A DNA stretch of 64,000 bases from Candidatus Staskawiczbacteria bacterium (GCA_903835075.1 CAILLM010000004.1:144850-208849), one strand, 5' to 3'. Shown: positions 8,645 through 17,578, counted from the first letter of the stretch. Program-made: numbers and translations. The notes: generated by a model from the sequence alone, not told the origin.

Positions 8645-9513
8645 ATGGTTTTGATCCAATCAAGCGTTTTCTTTAGATTTGTACGTTTTGTATAGTCTTT
8701 CTCTCCTATTTCTAACGTCATATAGATATCGCTCCAACCGGAGTCGATTTTTTTTATAATTTTCCCTAAAGTCTTTTGGTCAAAAGCACCATACTGGGGA
8801 CAGACTCCTTCTTGGCAGACATTATTTATTTTTTTAAATGAGCTAAAATGAAAATGAGCAATCTTATTTTTTAGCGAACTGAAGTCTTCAAACCTTATTC
8901 TATCTGTTTTAACCAACGGAGAGATATCACTAAGCGCTTTTATAAAATAAAAAGTATAAGCCCAATGCCCGATGTCCCAAGTTATTTTAATATTTTTATA
9001 TTTAAAATCGGAAAAATCTTGTGGAAAAACAAAAATCGAATCAAAATCAGTTCCGTCATTCCCAATGATCGGCATATTTTCAATGCAAACAATAGTTTTT
9101 TTATCTTCTAAAAATTTATCTAACTTTTTGAAAAAAGTATTGAATTTTTTTCTTATTGATTCCAGTTTAGTCTTATCATATACGTCTTCTTTCTGAATGT
9201 AATTTGAATGCAACACAACTTTTTCTATTCCAAAGCTATCGGCAACATTAATAAAATCTATAAGTTTTTGCTGAATTATAGGAGAATTTAAGTAATTGGC
9301 ATTTTCTGTTGGAAAATGAAGGGCAATCATTTTCCCTTTATATTTGTCATTTACCGCAGACATATTCCTTAATATTAAATCCCAATTTTTTTTATTTTCC
9401 AGTTGCTTACAATCAAAAATAGTGCCTTCTAGAAAAAGATTATTTTTTTTAAGAAGACCAGCCGGAATTTGAGGCAATTCAGTTATCAAAAAAGGTACGG
9501 AGTATTTAATCAT
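8641..9513 (-). CDS. Sugar phosphate isomerase/epimerase-like TIM barrel (AP endonuclease 2 fold)
   Basis: 290 aa. Strand-end motifs typical of xylose-isomerase-like barrels are visible: MIALHFPTEN, KVVLHSNY, CIENMP, ITWDIGHWAY, IAHFHFSS and MTLEIG, supplying the His/Glu/Asp metal ligands. Likely isomerises a sugar or sugar acid. Its start overlaps the PIG-L stop by 4 nt, making a two-gene minus-strand operon facing the main cassette. Substrate cannot be told. Confidence 0.75.
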   Translation of the reverse strand: MIKYSVPFLITELPQIPAGLLKKNNLFLEGTIFDCKQLENKKNWDLILRNMSAVNDKYKGKMIALHFPTENANYLNSPIIQQKLIDFINVADSFGIEKVVLHSNYIQKEDVYDKTKLESIRKKFNTFFKKLDKFLEDKKTIVCIENMPIIGNDGTDFDSIFVFPQDFSDFKYKNIKITWDIGHWAYTFYFIKALSDISPLVKTDRIRFEDFSSLKNKIAHFHFSSFKKINNVCQEGVCPQYGAFDQKTLGKIIKKIDSGWSDIYMTLEIGEKDYTKRTNLKKTLDWIKTI

Positions 9514-10199
9514 AACTCATTTTTTAAGCTACGGTAAGAATAGAAAGCTTCAGCATAGTTTAGGCAATTTTTTGCCCCCCATAGTCGGGCATTTATTTTT
9601 ATGGCTTCTAGTGATCTGGGGTGAGGGAAGTCTTTTAGTTCAGAGGCATAACAAGACATCGCTTTTATTTTTTGGTCTATTTCGTTTGTTACATCAACAA
9701 ATATATTAGGTAGGAAAACATTACCGGGAATATTGTTTCCATTTTCTGTTGAAGAAAGAGTCTCAAACATATATATATCTTTTACACATTTATTTTCTGT
9801 AGGTCTGCATGCAATTATTACTGCTTTAGACGTTAAGTGGTGATCAATATTAATGTCTCCAAAATGATGGGTCAGAACTATCTCAGGTTTTATTCTGTTA
9901 ATCACGTCGGATACTTTTTTGACTATTTCTAGGAAACTGACTGTGTCGAATTGGTTATCCGGAAAATCTGCCCATTCGTAAGAAGTAATACCTAAAAGCT
10001 TTACTGATTCTTCTAGTTCGGCTCGAGTTTTTTCTTGTACGTGTTCAATATTCGGTTCATTGCGAGATGACCGTCCTTCACTCAACACAAGAAGGGATAC
10101 GTTATCTCCATTATTTGTATGTTTTATAATAATTCCGCCTGGGCCGATCACTTCATCATCGGGGTGGGCTACTATAACTAAGATATTTTTTTTATTCAT
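9510..10199 (-). CDS. PIG-L (LmbE) family N-acetylglucosaminyl deacetylase
   Basis: 229 aa. The zinc motif AHPDDE at residues 11-16 and the distal THHFGDINIDHHLT (about residues 109-122) are diagnostic. These enzymes deacetylate N-acetyl sugars on lipid or nucleotide carriers, exposing an amine that a FemAB/GNAT-like protein could re-acylate. First gene of the operon with the TIM-barrel protein; divergent from the RNHCP gene. Confidence 0.9.
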   Translation of the reverse strand: MNKKNILVIVAHPDDEVIGPGGIIIKHTNNGDNVSLLVLSEGRSSRNEPNIEHVQEKTRAELEESVKLLGITSYEWADFPDNQFDTVSFLEIVKKVSDVINRIKPEIVLTHHFGDINIDHHLTSKAVIIACRPTENKCVKDIYMFETLSSTENGNNIPGNVFLPNIFVDVTNEIDQKIKAMSCYASELKDFPHPRSLEAIKINARLWGAKNCLNYAEAFYSYRSLKNEL

Positions 10200-10237
10200 T
10201 TCATTTTTGAGTCATAACCTGGCGAGCTAGCCAGGTA

Positions 10238-10266
10238 TTGACTAATTTTGTATATTATAATATAAT
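10238..10266 (+). promoter_or_regulatory. Sigma-70 promoter of the RNHCP gene
   Basis: TTGACT at 10238-10243, 17-nt spacer, TATAAT at 10261-10266. A 7-bp inverted repeat ACCTGGC/GCCAGGT lies just upstream (about 10217-10236) between the divergent genes and could be an operator. Confidence 0.75.
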
Positions 10267-10320
10267 AATACATTCTACTGAAAAATTCAATACCTAGCAA
10301 CCAACAGAAAGGAGATCGAG

Positions 10321-10827
10321 ATGAAGCATAGTAGAAAGATTGGTGATGGAGATGATGATGATTTTCCTGTCCGAATTGACGGAAAACGCCTAGACAGGCA
10401 AAAAAGGAAACTCATCAAGCAGTCTCGTGGTATATCTTTTCGGTGCGTCCATTGCTCCGTTGAGATTTCCACCAATGCCACTGCAACGGCCCATCGGAAT
10501 CATTGTCCGATGTGTCTGTGGTCAAGGCACGTTGATAACTCTGTAGGGGACAGAAGGTCGACTTGTTTGTCAGCTATGAAGCCATTGGGGCTTTCAATCA
10601 AAGAACCTGGCGAAGAGCTAATGATTGTTCACCAATGTGTAGCTTGCGACAAGATTATCAGAAATCGTATCGCAGGCGATGACAACAGTTTCGTAATTAT
10701 GGATCTTCTAGAGAGCAGTTTGCTGCTCCCCGAAGAGAAAGAATGCGAGATCGCCAAGGCTGGCATACAATTATGTGTCGATAGGGAACTTGTTTCCCAA
10801 TGTCTTTGGGGCAAAGCGACGATATGA
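10321..10827 (+). CDS. RNHCP domain protein
   Basis: 168 aa. Contains the name-giving motif AHRNHCPMCLWSRHVD (about residues 57-72), the preceding FRCVHC and a later HQCVACDKI, together a likely zinc site. Function of the family is unknown. Start supported by a strong Shine-Dalgarno AAAGGAG 7 nt upstream, unusual in this window. An acidic run (GDGDDDDF) near the N-terminus and higher GC than its neighbours suggest recent transfer. Stands alone with its own promoter and terminator. Confidence 0.85.
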   Translation: MKHSRKIGDGDDDDFPVRIDGKRLDRQKRKLIKQSRGISFRCVHCSVEISTNATATAHRNHCPMCLWSRHVDNSVGDRRSTCLSAMKPLGLSIKEPGEELMIVHQCVACDKIIRNRIAGDDNSFVIMDLLESSLLLPEEKECEIAKAGIQLCVDRELVSQCLWGKATI

Positions 10828-10863
10828 TGATCTGTCCCCGACCAAAAATGGTAGAGAAATCTG

Positions 10864-10897
10864 CCGGGGGGAGAGGCATTGTGTCTTTCCCCTTTTT
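10864..10897 (+). terminator. Rho-independent terminator after the RNHCP gene
   Basis: A G-rich arm (GGGGGGAGA) pairs with TCTTTCCCC followed by six T. Confidence 0.7.
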
Positions 10898-10958
10898 TAT
10901 TTCTTGAATAAATTTATATAATATAACAGGCATTAGTATTCAATAATATTTTAAATAT

Positions 10959-11693
10959 ATGAAAAAAAGGATAAATAAACATAGAGTTGGTATCCTAGGT
11001 TTTGGAGAAGTGGGCTCAGCAATTGCTAAGCTTTACAAAAATCCTAAGATAAAAGACCTGAAAAGAGATGACGGCCTTATGGGTGTTGATATTTTGAATG
11101 TGTGTATACCATGGAGCAAAGATTTTATAACTATAGTAAGAAAAGAAATTCAAATAATTAACCCTAAATTAACTATTATTCATTCAACCGTAGAGCCCGG
11201 GACTACAAAAAAGTTGGCCGATATTTTCAATGGGATGGTTGTCCATAGTCCTATCCGTGGAACCCATCCTAATCTTTTTAAAGGATTGAAAACTTTCACA
11301 AAATATATCGGCTCAGACAATAAAAGGACTGGACTTTTAGCTAAAAATCATCTAGAGAATATGGGTATAAAAACAAAAGTCTTTATATCTTCAAAGACCA
11401 CAGAGATGGGTAAACTTCTTGACACAACTTATTATGGGGTTTGTATAGCCTGGCATGGTGAAATGAAAAAAGTTTGCGATAAATTGGGAATAAATTTTGA
11501 GCAAGCTGTAAATGATTTTAACGATACCTATAATGACGGGTATACAAAACTAGGTAAAAAATATGTTGTAAGACCAGTTCTTTACCCACCAACACACGGA
11601 ATCGGAGGGCACTGCGTTATTCCAAATGCTAAAATTTTAAAAAAATATCTAAAAAGCAATGCCATTGATCTTGTGCTAGGCTACGACCTTTAG
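10959..11693 (+). CDS. UDP-glucose/GDP-mannose dehydrogenase-like protein, short form
   Basis: 244 aa, much shorter than the usual 400-450. N-terminal Rossmann turn GILGFGEVGSAIA, then IHSTVEPGTTKKL and GTHPNLF, a middle-domain-like TYYGVCIAWHGEM, and GIGGHCVIPNAKIL, which corresponds to the catalytic G-G-H-C-x-P segment of the family. The UDP-binding C-terminal domain is missing. It may oxidise an unusual sugar or be a reduced relative. Lies between the sugar cassette and the membrane protein at 11758. Confidence 0.65.
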   Translation: MKKRINKHRVGILGFGEVGSAIAKLYKNPKIKDLKRDDGLMGVDILNVCIPWSKDFITIVRKEIQIINPKLTIIHSTVEPGTTKKLADIFNGMVVHSPIRGTHPNLFKGLKTFTKYIGSDNKRTGLLAKNHLENMGIKTKVFISSKTTEMGKLLDTTYYGVCIAWHGEMKKVCDKLGINFEQAVNDFNDTYNDGYTKLGKKYVVRPVLYPPTHGIGGHCVIPNAKILKKYLKSNAIDLVLGYDL

Positions 11694-11757
11694 GGTGTGA
11701 ATATTTTTTTGTGCATTGTGGTAAGATAAATACAATAAATACTTAAATATAGAAAAA

Positions 11758-12351
11758 TTGGACTATAAAATATTTTTTGTTATTTTTTCTGTCGTTGCCG
11801 GGTTGGTAGGTTTTTTGCCTTACTTGGGAGATGTTTTCTATCGGAAAACGAAACCGCATGTGTACACTTGGCTTATTTGGGCGATAACCCAGGGCACTGC
11901 AACGCTTGGGATATATTATGGTGGTGGTGGTTGGGGAGGGCTGGAATTGACGATAGGAACTATTTTTGTCATCGTTATATTTTTATTTTCCTTGAAAGAC
12001 GGAACTAAAAATATTACAAAATCCGATACGATTATATTGATAATGGCATTTGTGGCAATTTTATTTTGGTGGCAGTTAAAACAGCCAGTATTGTCAGTTG
12101 TATTAGTTTCTACAATAGATATCTTCGGATATATTCCAACTTTCAGGAAGACATACAAGGATCCTTGGAGTGAAACACTGACAACTTGGATTATATTCGC
12201 GTTATCTAATATCTTTGCAATATTGGCACTTAGCGAATATAATTTTTTAACAGTGACTTATTTGGCTTCAATCGCTATAGTAAACGTATTATTTTTTATA
12301 TTCTGTGCATCGAGACGATATGTTAGTAAGAAAAATATTTTAGTTCAGTAG
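11758..12351 (+). CDS. Membrane protein with PQ-loop/SWEET-like internal repeat
   Basis: 197 aa starting at TTG; no closer ATG preserves the first helix. Six or seven hydrophobic helices. Two similar segments, GFLPYLGDVFYRKTKPHVYT and GYIPTFRKTYKDPWSETLTT, each a helix followed by a conserved Pro and a charged loop, resemble the duplicated PQ-loop/SWEET unit of small sugar or amino-acid transporters. The relationship is by pattern only, so the transport role is inference. Confidence 0.55.
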   Translation: MDYKIFFVIFSVVAGLVGFLPYLGDVFYRKTKPHVYTWLIWAITQGTATLGIYYGGGGWGGLELTIGTIFVIVIFLFSLKDGTKNITKSDTIILIMAFVAILFWWQLKQPVLSVVLVSTIDIFGYIPTFRKTYKDPWSETLTTWIIFALSNIFAILALSEYNFLTVTYLASIAIVNVLFFIFCASRRYVSKKNILVQ

Positions 12352-12373
12352 TTGTAAATAAACTTTTAAAAAT

Positions 12374-12706
12374 ATGGAAAAAATAAAATTTAAACAAGAT
12401 AAATATAAAAAGAATCGTGGCGGATATTCAAGATTTTTAGAAATAAAATGTGAAAGTTGTAGCGCTTTCATCGCCTTGTATCAGAAAGATGGGCCGGGTC
12501 CGCTGAAAAGGATGTATATAGATAGGATATTTTCTCCACAGAACTTAGTGAACTTACAAAAAGTTTCATTTAAAAAAATAACCAACCTCACATGTTCTCA
12601 TTGTAAACATATAATTGGTGTTCCAATTATCTACAAGAAGGAAAGTAGGCCTGCTTTTAGATTATTTGTCGGGGCTATAACCAAAAAGGTGGCAAAACTA
12701 AAATAG
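12374..12706 (+). CDS. 110-aa zinc-ribbon-like protein, copy 1
   Basis: Two CxxC pairs (CESC near residue 26, CSHC near 76) suggest a small zinc ribbon; C-terminus is basic. Unknown function. A second copy at 20457-20789 differs at only 7 of 110 residues, with mostly silent DNA changes, while flanking DNA is unrelated. Conservation of the protein over many synonymous changes indicates that both copies are under selection. Confidence 0.8.
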   Translation: MEKIKFKQDKYKKNRGGYSRFLEIKCESCSAFIALYQKDGPGPLKRMYIDRIFSPQNLVNLQKVSFKKITNLTCSHCKHIIGVPIIYKKESRPAFRLFVGAITKKVAKLK

Positions 12707-12950
12707 TAAAAAGGTAATATATCTTATTTTCACCTAAAATTACTGGAAATAAGACACTTCCAAGATTTGTTAAAATCAAAAACAAATGAGACACTAAAAT
12801 GGTACGATATTTTGTCTCATTAGTCTCATTTCCCGAATAAAATTATAAGAAGTGAGACTCGGAGAATCTCGCCAATTTTATATAAATTTTCTATAATTAA
12901 GCCCTACTAGGACACATCAGTTGGAAAACTCAAAAGGGTCTAATTTCCCC

Positions 12951-14705
12951 TTAGGGGATTGGGTTCGCAACTGACTCATTCAGCCATCGTGGAGAAAACG
13001 GCGTAGAAGCGCCGTTTTTAGCTGTAAAATCGGCTAAAATTCCAGGTTCGAGCGTGGCTAAAAGCGCTTTCTGTTCTTTAAGCTCGTTTTCTATCAACAT
13101 ATAGGGGTGTAGCTTATCGATAGTTAGGATTCCATCTTTTATGATTAGGTTCGAGCCGATAGTAGAAAATATCTCTCTTTTCTCTCTTAGGTTTGGCGTA
13201 TTAAATTGTTTTAGTGCAAATGTGCAGAAATTAAAAACACGCTCGGATGTCTCAAGATCTCTGTCTAATTTTTCTTTGCTGCCTCCCATTTGTTTTTCTA
13301 AATTTGTTCTCTCAGAAATTATTTGTTTTTTCTGGGCCATAAAATCTTCGGGCGTGTAAAGCTCATACTTTGAATTAAGAGGGGAGGTGAACTCTCTGTT
13401 TAAATTTACTAATCTTTTTTGACAGTCATCAAATGCGTCTTGCAGAGAAACGCGAATGACTTTTTCTTCATTGCCGGACTCTTTTTGTTTTTCTTGTAAA
13501 TAATCTATAGCTATTTTTAGATAACCGTCATCAATAGTTATATCTCCCAATATTTTATTAAACTGATTTTCCAAATCTTTAACCTTAATATATTTTTGAG
13601 TGCAGTTAAGATTTCTTTTCTTTGTACATCGATAGTATATGTATTCTAAGATTTTGGGGTTTTCCATTAAGGAAATATCTGTTGAGCATTTTGGGCAAGC
13701 GGTGGTATTCACATGAGAAAATTTATGTTTGCATTTAGTGCAGATTATTTGATGTTTCTCTTCGGCCGTGATTGATGAGCCACATTCTCCACATTTCATT
13801 GTTCCGGTAAAAGCGAATTCTCTTGTTTTTGGTTGTGGTTTGCCTTTTTTACCTAAAAGAATTTGTGCCCTCCTATATTCATTCTCGGTGATCATGGGCT
13901 TATGATTGCCCTTAATCATAGCGATTTCTCCAGTCTCTGAATCTTTCCACGGATAAAAACCATAGTAAAAAGGACTATTAAATATCTTATAAATAAGACT
14001 TATCGTTAGGGGATTACCTCCCTGTTTTCTGTGCATTATTGTTCTTAAACCCCATTCTTTATCGCTGATATTTCTAATTTTAGAAACCGAATAAGTTCCA
14101 GTAAGAAATAAATCCCACATTTTGCGGACAAGTTCAAAACGCTCTGGGTCTGGCGCGATAGTCTTGCTGCCTTTTTCTATTTCTACGTTTATATATCCAA
14201 TCGGCCCCCCGGACGGTCGCCAGCCACGCATAGCCTTGCTGTTCAATCCGCGCTTCACATTTTTAGAAAGGCGCATTACATAATCAGTAGCCCTGCCACC
14301 CTCTATGCTCATTAGGAGCCCGGCATCTTCTGGAAAGTACGAACGGCCAGGAGTTTTAATAACCTTAATAACGCCTTTTTGGAGCATCCATTGTAGCCTG
14401 CCATTATCAATCGGGTTGCGCGACAATCTGTCACAATCGTAACAGATTAAAGCGTTGGCCTCCCCATTCTCAATCCTATTCAACATATCGTTGAATACAG
14501 GCCTTCCTGGGTCTTTGGCGCTCTTTTCTTCGGTGAATGGTGGTTTTACCAAATCCAACTGCTCGCGTTCAACTAAGCGCCTTAAAACTTCTTTCTGGTC
14601 GCCTATAGAAGCGATTTGTCTTTGGGAGGACTCCTCTGAACTTTTTCGGCAATACCCAAAAAATTTTGTTGTATCTTGTATTTTTTTATTCATATTTTTA
14701 AACAT
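12951..14705 (-). CDS. Large serine recombinase (site-specific integrase)
   Basis: 584 aa. N-terminal resolvase domain with GYCRKSSEESSQRQIAS (catalytic Ser near residue 22) and CYDCDRLSRNP; recombinase domain with GGPIGYINVE; zinc ribbon (CGECGSSI ... CTKC ... CPKCS ... RCTKKRNLNC); C-terminal coiled coil. Such integrases insert and excise mobile DNA in the orientation set by att sites. ATG 14703-14705 lies a few nt after a 13-bp hairpin; an alternative ATG is at 14691-14693. A bidirectional terminator-like hairpin (AAACGGCG/CGCCGTTTT, about 12994-13018) sits within the last codons. Belongs to the same minus-strand element as the primase. Confidence 0.93.
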   Translation of the reverse strand: MFKNMNKKIQDTTKFFGYCRKSSEESSQRQIASIGDQKEVLRRLVEREQLDLVKPPFTEEKSAKDPGRPVFNDMLNRIENGEANALICYDCDRLSRNPIDNGRLQWMLQKGVIKVIKTPGRSYFPEDAGLLMSIEGGRATDYVMRLSKNVKRGLNSKAMRGWRPSGGPIGYINVEIEKGSKTIAPDPERFELVRKMWDLFLTGTYSVSKIRNISDKEWGLRTIMHRKQGGNPLTISLIYKIFNSPFYYGFYPWKDSETGEIAMIKGNHKPMITENEYRRAQILLGKKGKPQPKTREFAFTGTMKCGECGSSITAEEKHQIICTKCKHKFSHVNTTACPKCSTDISLMENPKILEYIYYRCTKKRNLNCTQKYIKVKDLENQFNKILGDITIDDGYLKIAIDYLQEKQKESGNEEKVIRVSLQDAFDDCQKRLVNLNREFTSPLNSKYELYTPEDFMAQKKQIISERTNLEKQMGGSKEKLDRDLETSERVFNFCTFALKQFNTPNLREKREIFSTIGSNLIIKDGILTIDKLHPYMLIENELKEQKALLATLEPGILADFTAKNGASTPFSPRWLNESVANPIP

Positions 14706-14710
14706 ACTAA

Positions 14711-14821
14711 AAGGGACTGGAAAGCAAAAGGTTATTTGTTAAGGACAACCCAGTTTCCAGCCCCTTGTAGTATTCTATTGATATAAATAAAATACCCTTT
14801 GCCATGCTGAATTGTCCTTAA
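14711..14821 (-). promoter_or_regulatory. Interleaved inverted repeats in the recombinase leader
   Basis: On the minus strand: TTAAGGACAA (14821-14812), AAGGGGCTGGAAA (14766-14754), TTGTCCTTAA (14748-14739), TTTCCAGTCCCTT (14723-14711). The first pairs with the third (10 bp) and the second with the fourth (13 bp with one G-U). The arms interleave, so they form a pseudoknot or exclude each other. The second helix ends 5 nt before the recombinase ATG with a short U-run. Same layout as the leaders at 2186-2279 and 17434-17518. Confidence 0.6.
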
Positions 14822-14852
14822 CGATTTAATTATATAACATTTCTTGGTTTTA

Positions 14853-15131
14853 TCAACGTTTTGCATGTCCGCCACCCCTCATTGGCGTTGGGGGCATCCT
14901 CCCAATACTATCAATTTCATCGAAAAATTCGATAATTTCTTTCCCATTTACTTCGGAAAATTTTATTTTTTTACTTATTTTTTTTAGCCTCCAAACATCC
15001 CAGTTATCAAAAGAATGAGGGCAGTAAGCATCTTCTCTCCAGCGTTTTTTACAATCACTACAATAGTTCGAATTTTGAATAAAAAGTGCGTTTATATGAG
15101 CCTCAGTTGTTGGTATAAATTTGTTTTGCAT
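14853..15131 (-). CDS. Small hypothetical protein of the integrative element
   Basis: 92 aa. Contains YCSDCKKRWREDAYCPHSFDN with three Cys and a His, a possible metal site; the rest is hydrophilic. Not recognised. Lies between the primase and the recombinase on the same strand with its own structured upstream region, so it probably belongs to the element (for example an excision or replication accessory), but nothing in the sequence proves that. Confidence 0.6.
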   Translation of the reverse strand: MQNKFIPTTEAHINALFIQNSNYCSDCKKRWREDAYCPHSFDNWDVWRLKKISKKIKFSEVNGKEIIEFFDEIDSIGRMPPTPMRGGGHAKR

Positions 15132-15163
15132 ATTTTGATTATTTAATTAAACATGTTCTATTT

Positions 15164-15299
15164 TGCTAGTTCTGCCTAGCAGATGACCAGCAACAGGCAA
15201 CTGATTTAATGTTTTGTATCCACGCATCCCACCGCGTGGATACATATAAATACTGCTGGTTACTAGTTATTACTATATAGATAGATATCCTATAACTAG
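15164..15299 (-). promoter_or_regulatory. Structured intergenic region between primase and 92-aa gene
   Basis: Dense inverted repeats: ATAACTAG (15292-15299) with CTAGTTAT (15263-15270), overlapping the primase stop; an 11-bp hairpin TGTATCCACGC/GCGTGGATACA (15215-15225, 15234-15244); TGCTGGT (15254-15260) with ACCAGCA (15186-15192); and TGCTAG/CTAGCA (15164-15169, 15176-15181). Could be a leader RNA, replication origin or resolution site; no U-tract is seen. Confidence 0.45.
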
Positions 15300-17260
15300 C
15301 ACGATTCAATCTGTGATATATCGGGAGGATTCAGTCCGCTATCTTTTTCTATAAAATACAAAAGTTCATTGCTCTTTCCTACCGGATTAAAAAGTTTAAG
15401 CCCTCTTTTTATAGCCTCTGCTCTGGTTATTTCTTTAACGCCTTCTTTCCCATTTGCTAATAATTTAGTTGCCATTTTGATGGCGGTATCCCCTCCAATT
15501 TTTAAATGCTTAAAATCTTTTCTGCCGAGTAATTCATCCCTCCTCTCAAGCTCATAAATGATCCCAGCCACCGCCTCATTTAAGGCCTGCTCTTTCGGTT
15601 TATGATCTCCCAAATATTCAAAATCAATTCCGCTATCGCTGATTTTAATGCTTATATCAAAATCAGAAAGTTTTTTACCAGCTTTAGTTTTTAAATGTTT
15701 AACTATTAAAAATTTTTCTCCATCTTTTTCAAATTCCTCAAGGGCTATGTGTCCGCTTATCGAAGCGTTTATTGCTGATGAACCGCGAGACATTTCAGCG
15801 TCGTCGGCCCTCATAAAACCATTTTTCTTTTTATTGTGGTGCGTGAAAATAACCGTTATGCCCTCTCGATTGATTCTCTTAAATCTGTCTAAAACTTTCT
15901 GCATTTCTTGACTGCTATTTTCTTCTGCATCGTGTATTGCCCTTAAACTGTCAAACATAATAACTCCAATATTTTTCTCCTTAGCTTCTTTAATAAGATT
16001 ATCAACAAATTCATCTGTGAGTTTTGAGCCTTGAGCGATGCGATAGAAAATAGAAAGCGAGGGATCCGTAAGATTGAGAAGCTTTAGTCTATCCTGAATT
16101 AAGCATGCAATATCTTCTTCATTTACAATCATTACATTGTTTTTCTCTGTCGCGAATTTTCCAAACAAAGAAGTGCCGGTGACAATATGTTTAGCATAAA
16201 GAAATAGCCACCACGATTTCCATCCGTTTGGCGGTGCCGATATCATATTCATAGCGCCTTTTTCGCACAGTATGTCAATTACATATCGTACCGGAGGAAA
16301 TATTGTCGCCATAAGTTCAGCGTGGGTCATGGCCGGCAGATAATTATTTACAACATCATTCTCCGGACTGTTTTGATTTTGGTTGTTCCAATTCATGGTT
16401 TCTAGGTGATAACATTTTTCAAACATTCCTTCTCTGTAATCCTTTCTATCCCATTTTTCACGCATCAAGCCGGAGCTTCTAAATATCCTATCTGCGACTA
16501 CTGTATTATTTTGGCAGAAAAACATTAATGATCCCACAAAAGATAAATCGGCTTCGGATTGCGACTTTTTTTCTTCTTTTCTAAAATACTTCTCCCAATT
16601 TCCTTGATATAAGTCTTTTAGTTTTTCTCCGTGTTTGCTTTTGAACATCACCTCTAATATTTTGTTGTCGTCCGGCAAAAGAGTGGACTGTTGTGTTTGT
16701 GGAATTTGTTTTTCTTTTTTAGGATTATCCTTAATAAATGAATTATGCCATTTTAGGAAAAAATCCTGGTCATATTGCTTTAATTCTTTATAATCGCCAT
16801 AAATGTTTCCAGTAACTGTAAAATATCTGCCCCTACAATATCTCTCAATATCGCCGTCTCCAATATAGGTTTTGGCTCCTTTAAAATCAGCCTCGCATAA
16901 AATAAAGATATGAAGACCAGTTCCAGATGGAGAGATTTCTATATAACTTGGAAATAAATCAACAATATCTTTTGCCCATTGTTTTAAAGTGAATCCGTCT
17001 TCTTCAAAACAGTGGTCTAGATCGATCCCGACTACCCCCTGTGTAAAAACATACCCCAATCCATTAAATTGGTTAGTCTCTAAAAGTTTTTTACAATTTT
17101 CAAAACTCAGCCAGTCATTAGGATTTGTACTAGCTGCTTTTTGAGCAGTATTTTTATATGGCACTTTAGTGGGTTTTTCTTTTCCGGCAACTTTTTCAAA
17201 TTTCCAAACTATCCACTGTTTTTGCTCTTTTAATATTTGAGGAAATGCATCATATGACAT
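15296..17260 (-). CDS. PrimPol-helicase replication protein (bifunctional primase/polymerase + RepA-like ATPase)
   Basis: 654 aa. Residues about 10-160 are an archaeo-eukaryotic-type primase/polymerase: catalytic VGIDLDHCF, SPSGTGLHIF and GRYFTVTGN. Residues about 320-540 are a RecA-fold AAA_25 helicase: Walker A region NMISAPPNGWKSWW (G-W-K-S instead of G-K-S), Walker B VIMFDSLRAI and a following FTHHNKKK sensor. Such proteins initiate replication of plasmids, phages and integrative elements. It sits 5 nt downstream of a 55-aa ORF and behind a long structured leader. Confidence 0.9.
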   Translation of the reverse strand: MSYDAFPQILKEQKQWIVWKFEKVAGKEKPTKVPYKNTAQKAASTNPNDWLSFENCKKLLETNQFNGLGYVFTQGVVGIDLDHCFEEDGFTLKQWAKDIVDLFPSYIEISPSGTGLHIFILCEADFKGAKTYIGDGDIERYCRGRYFTVTGNIYGDYKELKQYDQDFFLKWHNSFIKDNPKKEKQIPQTQQSTLLPDDNKILEVMFKSKHGEKLKDLYQGNWEKYFRKEEKKSQSEADLSFVGSLMFFCQNNTVVADRIFRSSGLMREKWDRKDYREGMFEKCYHLETMNWNNQNQNSPENDVVNNYLPAMTHAELMATIFPPVRYVIDILCEKGAMNMISAPPNGWKSWWLFLYAKHIVTGTSLFGKFATEKNNVMIVNEEDIACLIQDRLKLLNLTDPSLSIFYRIAQGSKLTDEFVDNLIKEAKEKNIGVIMFDSLRAIHDAEENSSQEMQKVLDRFKRINREGITVIFTHHNKKKNGFMRADDAEMSRGSSAINASISGHIALEEFEKDGEKFLIVKHLKTKAGKKLSDFDISIKISDSGIDFEYLGDHKPKEQALNEAVAGIIYELERRDELLGRKDFKHLKIGGDTAIKMATKLLANGKEGVKEITRAEAIKRGLKLFNPVGKSNELLYFIEKDSGLNPPDISQIESC

Positions 17261-17265
17261 ATAAT

Positions 17266-17433
17266 TTACTTTTTAATTTTTAATTTAGAAATATCAACAT
17301 TTTTTGTAATGGCCCCGACTAGGCATATAAGATTTTCAAAGTAATTCAAAGCTTCGTCATCTGATATGGTTTTCTTATTTTTGAGTTCGTATAACTCCTT
17401 AAATTTTTGTATATACTTTTGCTTGTCTAACAT
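17266..17433 (-). CDS. 55-aa hypothetical protein upstream of the primase
   Basis: ATG at 17431-17433, TAA at 17266-17268. The peptide starts MLDKQKYIQKFKELYE and ends in a basic tail; it is hydrophilic and probably helical. The ATG directly abuts the A/U-tract of the leader terminator and the stop is 5 nt before the primase start, so it is the first gene of the primase operon and its synthesis depends on read-through. Function unknown. Confidence 0.65.
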   Translation of the reverse strand: MLDKQKYIQKFKELYELKNKKTISDDEALNYFENLICLVGAITKNVDISKLKIKK

Positions 17434-17518
17434 AAAAAAATCCGCTCATCTGCTGGCAGGTTTTCATCCTTTACATGACACCTGCCCGCAAATAAACGGA
17501 CTTTCTAAAAGGATGAAA
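17434..17518 (-). promoter_or_regulatory. Pseudoknot-type terminator/attenuator before the primase operon
   Basis: On the minus strand: TTTCATCCTTT (17518-17508), AAAGTCCG (17504-17497), ACCTGCC complement GGCAGGT (17486-17480), AAAGGATGAAA (17472-17462), ACCTGCC (17461-17455), CGGA (17444-17441), then seven U (17440-17434) and the ATG. The first arm pairs with the fourth (11 bp, perfect); the inner arms pair across it and end in the U-tract. The helices interleave, so terminator and anti-terminator states are likely alternatives. Confidence 0.65.
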
Positions 17519-17545
17519 TTTATGTCAGCTATTAAAAATTAAAAC

Positions 17546-17578
17546 GTAAAAAGCCGACAGTTTATTCGCTGCCGGCTT
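17546..17578 (-). terminator. Terminator hairpin inside the primase leader
   Basis: AAGCCGGCAG - 8-nt loop - CTGTCGGCTT (17578-17551, one G-U) followed by U5 on the minus strand. Confidence 0.7.
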
